This document shows, one piece after another, positions 1 to 9,106 of a stretch of 64,000 nt of DNA. This stretch comes from Sunxiuqinia sp965230765 (lineage in GTDB: Bacteria > Bacteroidota > Bacteroidia > Bacteroidales > Prolixibacteraceae), in contig CBDDLR010000002.1 of assembly GCA_965230765.1 (NCBI GenBank), positions 496,001-560,000 on the forward strand, in the 5' to 3' direction. The notes beneath the pieces are model-generated. The model was not told the origin of the DNA and ran no database searches. It saw nothing but the letters and a program-made list of their open reading frames with translations. The translations under genes were made by a program, and so were the position numbers. Positions within the stretch are counted from its first letter, which is position 1; the number at the start of each line of letters is the position of its first letter.

Positions 1-1113
1 CCCTCTCAGTTTCCATAACCAATTGGCATAGTACCACCCATTATTGCCGCCAATTGTCCAAACTGACTTTTGCACAGTTTCTGGTTTTTTCGTGAATTCA
101 ACCGTTTGAATGTCTTGATAGCACCCATGTTCCGGAACTTTAATGTAATTCATGTAATCAGTTGAAAACTGGCTGCTGCTTAGTGCATCTTTCCAGCTTG
201 AATACACTTGGTTCTGTTCAATTTTATTGAAAGCTGCACGAACAGCTTCTTCGTAGCTAAGAGGTGTAATGTTGAGTATTTGAGCTAGCTCGTTGTTTTT
301 TGCAATAACTTCAACCTTAAGGCTATTTACCAAGTGAACGGCCAGCTTGTAGGAGGTGGATGTAATGAAATATAGCCAATAGGATGATAAGCGTGGGGTC
401 ATAAACGGCAATACAAAAATCCATCGTTTTAGTTTGCGTACCTTGGCAAAGCGCAGCATAATCTCTTTGTAGGTCAATACATCCGAACCGCCAATGTCAA
501 AACTTTTATTTAAACATTCTGGATGAAGAATTACGCCTGTTAGGAGCTGGAGAACATCTCGGATAGCGATGGGTTGCGAACGGGTAAGTACCCATTTGGG
601 GGTAACCATTACGGGAAGCTTTTCAACTAAATCACGAACAATTTCAAAAGAAGCACTACCGGAGCCAATAATTATTCCGGCATGAAGAGATGTAAAAGCA
701 TAGCTCCCTTTTTTGAGTTCATTCTCTACATTTTTTCTCGATCGCAAATGTTTGGACAATTTGTTGTCGTTAGAGATTCCTCCAAGGTAAATGACTTGTT
801 TTACACTGGTATGTGCCATCAGCTGAACAAAGTTCCGGGCAGCATTGAGCTCCATCTCTTCAAAATCACCAGTAGTGGAGGACATGGAATGGATTAAATA
901 GTAGGCTACATCAATGTCATTGGGTATTTGTATATCGCTTCCAGGGTTCAGGAAATCAATTTCAACAGGATGTACAAGCGGGTTGTCTTTAATTTGGTTC
1001 GACAAACGTTCTATGTTACGGACACAACAAACAACCTCATATCTTTTTTCCAATAAAATTGGAATGAGCCGTTTGCCAACATAGCCTGTAACTCCTGTAA
1101 GTAGTACCTTCAT
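1..1113 (-). CDS. NAD(P)-binding SDR protein with DUF2867-like C-terminus (partial, runs off window)
   Basis: An open frame starts at ATG 1113 and runs off the left edge without a stop (371 codons visible). The N-terminus MKVLLTGVTGYVGKRL is a Rossmann dinucleotide-binding motif of the atypical/extended SDR type. The visible C-terminal stretch, with GGNNGWYYANWLWKLRG at the very edge, matches the pattern I know from DUF2867 domains that follow an NmrA/epimerase-like Rossmann domain in many Bacteroidota proteins. It is probably an NAD(P)-dependent oxidoreductase or sensor of unknown substrate; the rest of DUF2867 lies outside the window. A 289-base spacer separates it from the divergent OmpA-type gene. 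Family confidence is good, substrate unknown. Confidence 0.85.
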   Translation of the reverse strand, partial: MKVLLTGVTGYVGKRLIPILLEKRYEVVCCVRNIERLSNQIKDNPLVHPVEIDFLNPGSDIQIPNDIDVAYYLIHSMSSTTGDFEEMELNAARNFVQLMAHTSVKQVIYLGGISNDNKLSKHLRSRKNVENELKKGSYAFTSLHAGIIIGSGSASFEIVRDLVEKLPVMVTPKWVLTRSQPIAIRDVLQLLTGVILHPECLNKSFDIGGSDVLTYKEIMLRFAKVRKLKRWIFVLPFMTPRLSSYWLYFITSTSYKLAVHLVNSLKVEVIAKNNELAQILNITPLSYEEAVRAAFNKIEQNQVYSSWKDALSSSQFSTDYMNYIKVPEHGCYQDIQTVEFTKKPETVQKSVWTIGGNNGWYYANWLWKLRG

Positions 1114-1335
1114 CTATTATTTTAAGTTTAAATAATAAGCAAATTTCAGATAACCAAAGTTTATACCCAGGTGCTTTTCATTTAAAATAATGCTTTTATA
1201 AGAACAATGCAAGTTCAAGACATACAGCTTATTAGCGATTTATTAATATCGTTTGATGAATGTGTTGATTTTCTTGTACATATAGAAAAAAACAGCAAGC
1301 GATGAGGGTTTTTAAAAGTGAAAGAATATAAATAA

Positions 1336-1343
1336 TATATTTG
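1336..1343 (+). promoter_or_regulatory. -7 box of the OmpA-type gene
   Basis: TATATTTG matches the Bacteroidota -7 consensus TAnnTTTG and lies about 60 bases before ATG 1403. No clean -33 TTG is present at the usual distance, so this is a moderate call. Confidence 0.45.
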
Positions 1344-1402
1344 ACTGGAATTTGTTAAACCTAAGATGACAAAAAATCAATCTCAATAATAAACTTGTCT
1401 CC

Positions 1403-2974
1403 ATGAAAAAGTTCATTTCATTCCCAATTTTGTTTTGCATTTTGTCTCTGTCATTGTTTGCGCAGGAAAACCATAAACCATTCAATGATTTTAATAAGTG
1501 GTACATTGAAGGTGATGTTGGTTTTACCAAGCCTTTTAAAAGTTTTTCTAATGGATATTGGTCTCCCGATGTTGGCTTATTGGCATCTGATATTGGGGTT
1601 CGTTACATGTTTAATGAATATTTCGGATTAAAGCTGAATTTGGGGATGAACCAATACAACAATGCTGAAAAAAGCAGGGAGTTTGATACTGAACAGTATA
1701 ACTTAAGCTTGCAGGGGGTAGTTAACGGAGGGCGTCTTTTGAATTTTCAAAGTTGGACAAAAACGTTTAACTTCCTGGTTCATGGAGGTGTTGGGGTTGG
1801 TTATATCTATTATCACGAACCAACCAATAGCAATGATCGGGATGATGTAGGTGTTTTGATTGGTGGTATTACCGGACAGATAAAAATCTCGCCTCGCGTA
1901 AGCCTAACTCTTGATGCGAGTGGCATTGGTAACTTTGAGCAAAACCATTCGTTTGATGGGGGAACACCTAACGATTATGACCTGGGTATTGGTTTTAACG
2001 GAACTATAGGGCTATCAATAAGTTTGGGTAAGAACAAAAAACAAGCAGACTGGTACTACCGTGATATGGAAAACCTTTCGAGTATAAACAGCAGTATTTC
2101 AGGTTTAAGAAGTGAAGTAACCAAAACAAATAAGGCGGTTGAAAATACGGAAACAGAACTAGAAGAAATAAAAACTGAAGTAGAAGAGATAAGCCAAAAA
2201 CTTGAAAAACAACCAGAAGAACGAATGCAAGGAATTTCTGACGAGCAGTTTCTTCAAGCACTGATTGATAATGGTTATCTGAATGTATATTTCGATTTTA
2301 ATAGTGCGAAGGTAGATAAAGCTTCATTGGCTACAATAAATTTTCTTTCAAACTATATGAAAAGCAAGCCTGGTATGGTTGTAAAACTTTCGGGTTATGC
2401 TGATGATCTTGGCAGTGAAGCATATAACCTGAAACTTTCTGAACGTCGTGCAAGTGAAGTGCGAATATACTTGACAGAACTTGGGGTTGCTAACGATCGA
2501 ATCGTTGATTCAGGAGAAGGTGAATACAAAGATGGTCTGAAACAATCAAAAACAAGCAGGCAGATGGCTCGTAGGGTCAGTGTTGAGGTTTTTGAGAATA
2601 TAGATGATGCCAAAGTTTCAGGAATTAAAACGGAACGGAAATATACTTCAGCAAATAAGATCCACTTTTTAGCCAACAAGGATTACATTACCGATTACTC
2701 AAAAGGTCGTCTTGACAAGTTGGCTGAATACTTGACCGAACATCCAGATCATATCGTAAATATGTATAGTTATACAGACAATCTGGAAAATAATAGCATA
2801 GCTGAAAAAAGGTTAAAAGCAGTCTCAAAATATTTAAAAAGTAAAGGAGTTGTTGATTCTCAGATTGGGAAAACTAAATCATTGGGCAGTTCAAAACCTA
2901 TTGCCACAAACGATAATGATAAAGGCAGATTATTAAATCGACGCATTGAATTTGAAATAGTAAGCTCAAATTAG
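1403..2974 (+). CDS. OmpA-type outer-membrane protein with two OmpA_C domains
   Basis: A 523-residue envelope protein. Residues 1-21 are a signal peptide ending LSLFAQ. Residues about 30-215 are rich in alternating aromatic and glycine strands, as in an eight-stranded barrel. A coiled coil spans about 220-275. The first OmpA_C domain (about 290-395) has the peptidoglycan-binding pattern NLKLSERRASEVRIYL. A second, degenerate OmpA-like domain covers about 420-520 (NNSIAEKRLKAVSKYL). It should sit in the outer membrane and tether it to peptidoglycan. The tandem second domain and the coiled-coil spacer are less usual than the one-domain OmpA but known in Bacteroidota. It appears monocistronic, with a hairpin terminator right after the stop. 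Confidence 0.9.
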   Translation: MKKFISFPILFCILSLSLFAQENHKPFNDFNKWYIEGDVGFTKPFKSFSNGYWSPDVGLLASDIGVRYMFNEYFGLKLNLGMNQYNNAEKSREFDTEQYNLSLQGVVNGGRLLNFQSWTKTFNFLVHGGVGVGYIYYHEPTNSNDRDDVGVLIGGITGQIKISPRVSLTLDASGIGNFEQNHSFDGGTPNDYDLGIGFNGTIGLSISLGKNKKQADWYYRDMENLSSINSSISGLRSEVTKTNKAVENTETELEEIKTEVEEISQKLEKQPEERMQGISDEQFLQALIDNGYLNVYFDFNSAKVDKASLATINFLSNYMKSKPGMVVKLSGYADDLGSEAYNLKLSERRASEVRIYLTELGVANDRIVDSGEGEYKDGLKQSKTSRQMARRVSVEVFENIDDAKVSGIKTERKYTSANKIHFLANKDYITDYSKGRLDKLAEYLTEHPDHIVNMYSYTDNLENNSIAEKRLKAVSKYLKSKGVVDSQIGKTKSLGSSKPIATNDNDKGRLLNRRIEFEIVSSN

Positions 2975-3000
2975 GGAACTTAAATAAAAATAGTTGTGAA

Positions 3001-3027
3001 AGCCTTGTAATTATTACAGGGCTTTTT
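3001..3027 (+). terminator. Rho-independent terminator of the OmpA-type gene
   Basis: A 10-bp stem (AGCCTTGTAA with TTACAGGGCT, one G-U pair) with a 3-base loop is followed by TTTTT, 27 bases after the stop codon. Confidence 0.8.
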
Positions 3028-3057
3028 CATATCTTTTATTTAGAATTTGAAATTTTG

Positions 3058-3549
3058 ATGAATCAAACGACCCTAAATATTGATTTTATTGAAGTTGTCG
3101 ATGGTGTTAAATTGTTGATAAACGAGTGGGAACCCAAGCTTCTTATGTTGCCACCCGATGTGGCTACTAACCGCAAGAATAGCCAGGGACGAACCATAAG
3201 GCATATTATTGGGCATATGGTGGATTCCGCTTCAAACAATACGCATCGTGCCATACACATGCAATATCAGGGTAGCCCGCTTATTTTTCCTAATTACGCA
3301 TCTTTGGGAAATAATGATCGTTGGATTGACATTCAGGATTACCAGAATGAAAACTGGAACGAACTGGTGAACCTTTGGAAATACACTAATCTTCATTTTC
3401 TACATGTGGTTAACAATGTTGATCCTTCAAAGTTGGGCAACAGGTGGCTTGCTGCTGAAAATGAATATGTTTCGCTAAAAGAAATGATCATTGATTTTCT
3501 TCGTCACTTCAGGCTTCACATCAACGAAATTCAGGAATTGATTAGCTAA
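3058..3549 (+). CDS. DinB/YfiT-like four-helix protein
   Basis: About 163 residues with the DinB-like pattern: a conserved His in IIGHMVDSA near residue 52 and two His in DFLRHFRLHINEIQ near the C-terminus, which in this family bind a metal ion in a four-helix bundle. These proteins are putative metal-dependent hydrolases or thiol S-transferases; the substrate here is unknown. ATG 3058 is chosen over the in-frame TTG one codon upstream. It follows the OmpA terminator and is probably transcribed alone. Confidence 0.75.
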   Translation: MNQTTLNIDFIEVVDGVKLLINEWEPKLLMLPPDVATNRKNSQGRTIRHIIGHMVDSASNNTHRAIHMQYQGSPLIFPNYASLGNNDRWIDIQDYQNENWNELVNLWKYTNLHFLHVVNNVDPSKLGNRWLAAENEYVSLKEMIIDFLRHFRLHINEIQELIS

Positions 3550-3681
3550 TACACATTCTAATTCTTCTAAATAATCCTGTATCCAGAATCTGTAAATCTA
3601 GCATCTAGTGGATGCTGTTTAAATTTACTTTAAATCATGGCGAGTCGTTTTAACAACATACCTTATGCTTTGTTTTTCGCT

Positions 3682-3689
3682 TATTTTTG
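3682..3689 (+). promoter_or_regulatory. -7 box of the PPi-phosphofructokinase gene
   Basis: TATTTTTG fits TAnnTTTG and lies 47 bases before ATG 3737; the -33 element is weak. Confidence 0.45.
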
Positions 3690-3736
3690 CAGTGGAATTT
3701 TAACAATCAAGTAAAACTTTCCTAAAAAATAAAAAC

Positions 3737-5392
3737 ATGATTATTAGTGCTTTACAAAAGGCTAGAGCTGAATATCAGCCAAAACTTCCTAAATCGTTAA
3801 AAGGTGCTGTTCAATTAGTTGATGGTGCTGCTACTGAATCTGTTGCCGATCAGGCTGAAATCAAAGAATTGTTCCCAAATACTTATGGAATGCCGTTGAT
3901 CACTTTTGAAGAAACTGATAAAGTGGTTGATTACCCAGCAATTAATGTTGGTGTAATTCTTTCTGGTGGTCAAGCTCCAGGTGGACACAACGTGATTTCT
4001 GGTATTTTCGATGGAATTAAAAAACTAAACGCTGACAGCAAACTATATGGTTTCCTTGGTGGACCAGGTGGTTTGGTTGATCATAAATACAAAGAAATTA
4101 CATCAGAATTTTTGGATAAATACCGCAATACTGGTGGATTCGATATTATTGGTTCAGGACGTACAAAATTGGAAGAACCTGCTCAGTTTGACAAAGGCCT
4201 TGAGATATTGAAAGAACTAGATATTCAGGCACTTGTAATCATTGGTGGAGACGATAGTAACACAAATGCTTGTGTGTTGGCAGAATATTATGCTGCAAAA
4301 GATGCAGGTGTTCAGGTGATTGGATGTCCTAAAACAATTGATGGTGATTTGAAAAACGAAATGATAGAATCATCATTTGGTTTTGACACTGCTGTTAAAG
4401 TTTATGCTGAATTAATTGGTAACATCCAGCGTGATGCCAACTCCGCTAAAAAATACTGGCACTTCATTAAGTTGATGGGGCGATCTGCTTCTCACATTGG
4501 CTTGGAAGCAGCTCTGCAAACTCAGCCAAATATTACCTTGGTTTCCGAAGAAGTTGCAGATAAAAAACAAACACTGGACGAGATTGTGGCTTACATGGCA
4601 GACATTATTGCCAAACGTGCTGCAAACGGTTGCAATTTTGGGGTAGCGTTGATCCCTGAAGGATTGATTGAATTTGTGCCTGAAATGAAAGTGCTGATTT
4701 CAGAATTGAATGACTTGTTGGCTGAAGGTTCAGATGTGGAGAAAGAATTTAAGATGATGAAGAAAAGCCACCGTTTGGAATGGTTGGCTGATCGTTTGAC
4801 ACCAGAGTCTGCAGTCGTGTTTAAATCCTTACCTGGTGGTATTGCAACTCAGCTTACTTTGGATCGCGATCCTCACGGAAACGTGCAGGTTTCGTTGATT
4901 GAAACTGAAAAATTATTGGGTGAAATGGTGAAAGTGAAGCTTGCCGAAATGAAAGAAGCAGGCGGGTTTAAAGGTAAATTTGGAACACAATATCACTTCT
5001 TTGGTTATGAAGGTCGTTGTGCAGCTCCTTCAAATTTTGATGCCGATTACTGTTACTCATTGGGTTACACTGCTTCGGTATTGATTGCTGCTGGTAAAAC
5101 AGGTTACATGTCAAGTGTTCGTAACACAACCGAATCAGCTGATGAATGGATTGCAGGTGGTGTTCCTGTTACCATGATGATGAACATGGAGAAACGCCAC
5201 GGACACATGAAACCAGTAATTCAAAAAGCATTGGTTGAGTTAGATGGTGCTCCATTTAAATACTTGCAGGAAAACCGTGAAAAATGGGCATTGGAAACAG
5301 ACTACTTGTACCCGGGACCAATTCAGTACTGGGGACCAAGTGAAGTGTGTGATCGCACAACTGTTACCTTGAGACTGGAGCAAGGTAAATAA
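3737..5392 (+). CDS. pfp: Diphosphate--fructose-6-phosphate 1-phosphotransferase
   Basis: 551 residues, the size of the long (clade II, plant-like) PPi-dependent phosphofructokinases. It carries out the reversible phosphorylation of fructose 6-phosphate with pyrophosphate in cytoplasmic glycolysis/gluconeogenesis. LSGGQAPGGHN (75-85) is the phosphate-binding loop, GGDDSN (170-175) has the second Asp that in PPi enzymes replaces the Gly of ATP enzymes, PKTIDGD (198-204) has the catalytic Asp and the PPi-type Lys, and MGRSASHIGLEAA is the fructose-phosphate-binding segment. A strong terminator follows. Flanking genes are unrelated. Confidence 0.95.
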   Translation: MIISALQKARAEYQPKLPKSLKGAVQLVDGAATESVADQAEIKELFPNTYGMPLITFEETDKVVDYPAINVGVILSGGQAPGGHNVISGIFDGIKKLNADSKLYGFLGGPGGLVDHKYKEITSEFLDKYRNTGGFDIIGSGRTKLEEPAQFDKGLEILKELDIQALVIIGGDDSNTNACVLAEYYAAKDAGVQVIGCPKTIDGDLKNEMIESSFGFDTAVKVYAELIGNIQRDANSAKKYWHFIKLMGRSASHIGLEAALQTQPNITLVSEEVADKKQTLDEIVAYMADIIAKRAANGCNFGVALIPEGLIEFVPEMKVLISELNDLLAEGSDVEKEFKMMKKSHRLEWLADRLTPESAVVFKSLPGGIATQLTLDRDPHGNVQVSLIETEKLLGEMVKVKLAEMKEAGGFKGKFGTQYHFFGYEGRCAAPSNFDADYCYSLGYTASVLIAAGKTGYMSSVRNTTESADEWIAGGVPVTMMMNMEKRHGHMKPVIQKALVELDGAPFKYLQENREKWALETDYLYPGPIQYWGPSEVCDRTTVTLRLEQGK

Positions 5393-5417
5393 TTCTTATC
5401 CGATATAAAAAATGAAA

Positions 5418-5440
5418 CCCTCCACATGGAGGGTTTTTTT
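5418..5440 (+). terminator. Terminator between pfp and the convergent propeller gene
   Basis: CCCTCC-ACAT-GGAGGG hairpin followed by seven T, 25 bases after the pfp stop. Confidence 0.85.
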
Positions 5441-5464
5441 GTTTCCCGGATTTTTCAATAGCTA

Positions 5465-6706
5465 TTATTTTTCTTTCTGTATATTGAATGCGCCTAAATA
5501 ATTTCCATGCCTTACATAGAGTACCCCTTTATTAATAGCAGGATGCGCAAAATGTTCTTTCGTACCTTTCGTAATCTTAAACGATGATACCGATTTTAGT
5601 TTATCGTTGCTATAATCAACTAAATGAACCTGTCCTTTGTAGTTATAGAAATACAGCATCTCATCGGCTGCAATTACAGCTCCATTCCCAATTTTTAAGC
5701 TATCAGCCATTTCTCCGGAATTGGCATCAATGCTTTTTAGATATGGTTTTCTTATTCCTGTTCCGTATAGCTTGTCATCAATCTTAACAATACCACCCAT
5801 GTAGCTGTCAAAGCTTTTGTTGCTCCAAACTTGCTCAATGGAAGAACCATCTTCTGACACCTGCAGTTTCACTCCATGGTTTCCATCTCCTGCAGCGTAG
5901 TATATTGCACCATCTTCAAAAATAATGGTGTTGGCATGTGTATCACCTTTGCCAGGGCTCCGGTTTTCCGGTTTCGTGTTGGTTTGTTCGTGTGACCAAA
6001 GCAATTTCCCTGTTTCAGAATCAATGCCCATTAAATGGTAGGCTGAGAAAGTAACCAGTATTTTTTTGTTCGCAACAGTAATTAATTGTGGGGAATTGTA
6101 TCCTGGCCGTTCACCAAACCCCGGACAAGACCAGACTAATTCGCCATTGAACCGATTAAGTGCGATTACGTTGTGTTCAGCTCCTCCTGGCATACAAAAC
6201 AGTTTGTCTCCTTCAACATAAATTGCCTGCGAAAAACCAAAACGTGTATTTACTCCTTTATATTTTTCAAGAATATTTACGCTCCAACTAGTTTCTCCGT
6301 TTTCAGTATTTAAGCATGCTAAATTACCAAGCCCGGTTAAAAGATATACGTTTTCACCTACTACGGTTGGGGCTGATCTGGAGCCGGGGAAATTGACAGT
6401 CCATTCTTTCCCAAATTCAGATTTCCAAACCAGTGAACCATCTAGATTGAATTTGAAAAGAAATGCAATGCTATCTAATTCGCCAGTAACATAAAGATGA
6501 TCTTCTACAAACACTGGAGAGCCATAGCCATTTCCAATATTTTCAACTTCCCAGATTTTTTCAGGGCCTTCTTCAGGCCAGGTTTTTAATAAATTAGTTT
6601 CGGCATAAACTCCGGAACGGTTCGGGCCGCGCCATTCTGAAACCTGGGGTGATTGTTGACAAGAAAAAAGGATTGCAAGAGCGAATAAAAAGGATACAGT
6701 TTTCAT
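5465..6706 (-). CDS. PQQ-like beta-propeller lipoprotein
   Basis: 413 residues. Residues 1-16 end in ILFSC, a lipobox, so the protein should be lipid-anchored in the envelope. The mature part opens with SEWRGPNRSGVY, typical of PQQ-binding-like (outer-membrane-assembly BamB-type or dehydrogenase-type) propellers, and repeats of the form LNTENGETSW, LNRFNGELVW, IDSETGKLLW mark the blades. No dehydrogenase cysteines or cytochrome domain are seen, so an enzyme role cannot be assigned; a scaffold or binding role is equally likely. It starts 50 bases after the stop of the upstream reductase gene and may be co-transcribed with it. Confidence 0.85.
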   Translation of the reverse strand: MKTVSFLFALAILFSCQQSPQVSEWRGPNRSGVYAETNLLKTWPEEGPEKIWEVENIGNGYGSPVFVEDHLYVTGELDSIAFLFKFNLDGSLVWKSEFGKEWTVNFPGSRSAPTVVGENVYLLTGLGNLACLNTENGETSWSVNILEKYKGVNTRFGFSQAIYVEGDKLFCMPGGAEHNVIALNRFNGELVWSCPGFGERPGYNSPQLITVANKKILVTFSAYHLMGIDSETGKLLWSHEQTNTKPENRSPGKGDTHANTIIFEDGAIYYAAGDGNHGVKLQVSEDGSSIEQVWSNKSFDSYMGGIVKIDDKLYGTGIRKPYLKSIDANSGEMADSLKIGNGAVIAADEMLYFYNYKGQVHLVDYSNDKLKSVSSFKITKGTKEHFAHPAINKGVLYVRHGNYLGAFNIQKEK

Positions 6707-6756
6707 GAGGTAATTTTTGGTTAATTACCTATTAAGTAAACCGATATGAATTTTTA

Positions 6757-7620
6757 TTACAAATTTTCTTCAGTAATTGTTTTAAATTCCTGAATAAGCT
6801 CAAGCGGATGTTTATGGGGTCTTTCTGTAGCCTTATCAAAATCGGACGGAGTATTGAAATAACCTTTGCTGATTCCATCATAAATCCCTGCAATGACTGA
6901 CCCCAGAAATTCACCAAGGTCATTTTTACGGTCGTTTGAAAATTCTTCAGTAGAAATGTATTTGTAACCAAGCTGTGTTCCGTAAATCTGGTTGATAAGA
7001 TCGCATAAGTTTGACTGAGAGATTGGATGTCCGGTTAAATTATAGGTATTTCCATTATGTTTGTCTTGAAGTATCATTTTTGAATAGGCAATCGCCAATT
7101 CAGTGCGGCTGGTGTAGGAGCACAGTCCATCTCCGGCACAGTTAATAATGCTACCATCGTTTTTGTAGTTTTCCAGGTACTCGAGATCTGGTTCAATGTA
7201 CAAGCCATTCCTGCCAATTACCCAGTCCATACCCGAAACTTTGATGTCTTCTTCGGTTTGTCGGTTGCTCCTGACAATCGGGCTAAAAGCGGTATCTTCA
7301 TCACTACCTGATATGCTCGTATAAACTATTTTATCCAGCCAGTTTACTTTAGCTGCCTCAATTACGTTCCGGTGCTGTTGAATGCGCTTATCCGGATGAT
7401 CCATTCCTGAAATGAGCAGTACTGTGTTTACATTTTTCAGGGCTGCTTTTAAATCCTGATAATTATTATAATCAGCTTTTTTGATTTCAACGGGCAGGTG
7501 ATCAGCCTTTTTGGGCGTGCGGGCAATACCAATAACATTCTCCTTGCCAACTTCTTTTACAAGTTGTTGAATAATTGTAGAACCCAGTTGTCCACTGGCT
7601 GCAGTAACAGCAATCTTCAT
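6757..7620 (-). CDS. QorB/NmrA-like NAD(P)H-binding oxidoreductase
   Basis: 287 residues. The N-terminus MKIAVTAASGQLGSTIIQQL is the NmrA-type TxxTGxxG loop; the following layout (ARTPKKA, then KADYNNYQDLKAALK, then VLLISG, then RNVIEAAK) closely follows E. coli QorB (YtfG), an NADPH:quinone oxidoreductase. RNGLYIEPDLEYL also fits that family. It probably reduces small quinones in the cytoplasm, but NmrA-type redox sensing cannot be excluded. A possible -7 box TAAATTTG lies at 7643-7650 just upstream of ATG 7620. Confidence 0.8.
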   Translation of the reverse strand: MKIAVTAASGQLGSTIIQQLVKEVGKENVIGIARTPKKADHLPVEIKKADYNNYQDLKAALKNVNTVLLISGMDHPDKRIQQHRNVIEAAKVNWLDKIVYTSISGSDEDTAFSPIVRSNRQTEEDIKVSGMDWVIGRNGLYIEPDLEYLENYKNDGSIINCAGDGLCSYTSRTELAIAYSKMILQDKHNGNTYNLTGHPISQSNLCDLINQIYGTQLGYKYISTEEFSNDRKNDLGEFLGSVIAGIYDGISKGYFNTPSDFDKATERPHKHPLELIQEFKTITEENL

Positions 7621-7683
7621 GGCTTTCGTTTTATTGTTCCTTCAAATTTATAAACGAAGCAAGGGCAAATTTGTTCCTTTTGA

Positions 7684-8007
7684 TCAGCGTGCGCAGTTTA
7701 CACAGCGTAAACTTTCGGGGCGAAAGAGGATGCGACCGATGGGGATTGGTTTTTTGCACGAAAGACACAGTCCGAACTCCGGAGTACCAAATTGCGATAA
7801 TACCCGTTGCAGGTTTTTTAGTTTTTGCTCGGCTTTTCTTAACGAAGCTTCGGTTACGCTTTTGTTGTTAATGGCGTCCATGCGCGATATGCGACCAATA
7901 GCCACATCCGGCGCAACAGGCTTCGTAAGTTCGCGGTATTCTGCAATCAGCTTTTCGGTTTTGGCTATCTCGCTAAGGATTTTTTGTTTGATTTCTTCCG
8001 GTTCCAT
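7684..8007 (-). CDS. DksA/TraR-type C4 zinc-finger protein
   Basis: 107 residues: a helical N-terminal coiled-coil region (about 1-75) and a C-terminal C4 zinc finger with CLSCKKPIP and CVNCAR. The family binds RNA polymerase through its secondary channel or acts as a small DNA/RNA regulator. It lacks a clear DxxDxA coiled-coil tip, so the transcriptional role is inference. It begins two bases after the stop of the NTF2-like gene, so the two are probably one operon. Confidence 0.75.
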   Translation of the reverse strand: MEPEEIKQKILSEIAKTEKLIAEYRELTKPVAPDVAIGRISRMDAINNKSVTEASLRKAEQKLKNLQRVLSQFGTPEFGLCLSCKKPIPIGRILFRPESLRCVNCAR

Positions 8008-8009
8008 AG

Positions 8010-8369
8010 TTATTCTGTTGGTAGGGGAAGCTTATGTTGCCGCAAAAACGACAGCTTGTCCCAATAACCCCGCTGGAGTTTTATTTTGTCATCTATGATA
8101 TGAAAAAATCCGCAGCCCCTCAAACCCAAGGGGTCTTTCCACTCCAGAATGCCCCATTCGCCATCCTCAAAAATGTTTTCTACAATGCACTCCATTTCTG
8201 CAGCAGCAAATTCGTTTTTAAACATTTCGTAAATGGCTTGCTTACCCACAATCGGCTCATTGGCTACCTGGTGGTTAACTGCATCTTCATGGTACAACTC
8301 AGCCAATGCTTTAGCATCAGACTGGTTAAACAGTTCTACAAATTGTTGAATGATTTGGGTTGGGGACAT
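8010..8369 (-). CDS. NTF2/SnoaL-like protein
   Basis: 119 residues with the SnoaL-like fold signature: MSPTQIIQQFVELFNQSDAKALAELYHEDAV at the start (only a pattern comparison) and a GxxGCGFFHI strand near the end. These cone-shaped folds act as small isomerases, hydrolases or binding proteins; no specific substrate is suggested. Its start overlaps by 34 bases the end of the upstream membrane-protein gene and its stop lies two bases before the DksA-like gene. Confidence 0.8.
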   Translation of the reverse strand: MSPTQIIQQFVELFNQSDAKALAELYHEDAVNHQVANEPIVGKQAIYEMFKNEFAAAEMECIVENIFEDGEWGILEWKDPLGLRGCGFFHIIDDKIKLQRGYWDKLSFLRQHKLPLPTE

Positions 8370-8953
8370 GGTTTTTGTTCTTTCAAATTAAGTTTTATTG
8401 CAAAAACTATTGCAAAAATAAATGGAATTGCAGAAGTTAATCCGACTAACAGCATTGTGTTTAAAGGATTAGAAGATTTTATATAAAAGGAATGAGTAGT
8501 TGAGAAACCATAAATAATAAGACTACTAATTGCGTAATTCCGAATAGGAAGCATTCCTGGATAATCCTTATTTCTATTTTTAAACAAAATAACAATTAAA
8601 ACTGTCATAGCGGCAATCCATATCGTGCTTGCGCTTATTAAAAAAGCATTTTTCAAAGTCAAATCTAACAGGTTGGTACAGAAACTACTTCTTAAAATAA
8701 CTTCCACGATAAAAATAATAAGAATGGAATTTTGCATAACCTTTAATCTATAGTGCTTGAAGAAACCATAGAATACCAACATTAAAAATCCAAACGGTAT
8801 TAAATAAGTAATATTCCGAATAAGAATTTCAATAGTGTCAATTTTTGTCTCGGTATTAAGAAGGGGTAGTCTTGTAATTAAAATGTGCAAAATCAAAAAT
8901 AAAGAACAGAAAATGATACTATTTCTTTTTTTCTTGGTTATTGTGTATTCCAT
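8336..8953 (-). CDS. Six-helix membrane protein of unknown function
   Basis: From ATG 8953 the protein has 205 residues and about six hydrophobic helices, for example IIFCSLFLILHILI, YLIPFGFLMLVFYGFF, AMTVLIVILF and IPFIFAIVFAI. No known family was recognised. The frame is open further upstream to 9034, but that extension is lysine-rich and non-hydrophobic, so 8953 is preferred. The coding sequence is very AT-rich compared with the core genes, which fits the accessory character of the neighbourhood. The end overlaps the NTF2-like gene by 34 bases, which is unusual for unrelated genes. Confidence 0.6.
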   Translation of the reverse strand: MEYTITKKKRNSIIFCSLFLILHILITRLPLLNTETKIDTIEILIRNITYLIPFGFLMLVFYGFFKHYRLKVMQNSILIIFIVEVILRSSFCTNLLDLTLKNAFLISASTIWIAAMTVLIVILFKNRNKDYPGMLPIRNYAISSLIIYGFSTTHSFYIKSSNPLNTMLLVGLTSAIPFIFAIVFAIKLNLKEQKPCPQPKSFNNL

Positions 8954-9106
8954 TTTCTTTTTTGTTTTATTGTTAGTTAGAATTTTTTCAAACTTGTATT
9001 CAAGCACATTTCTTTTGGATGATAGGGAGCGCAAGTTCCCCAGACAAAAGTCAGCTTTAGCTGAATGTGCCGGAACGGTTCAAATAAACATTCGTTTTAA
9101 TGCTGT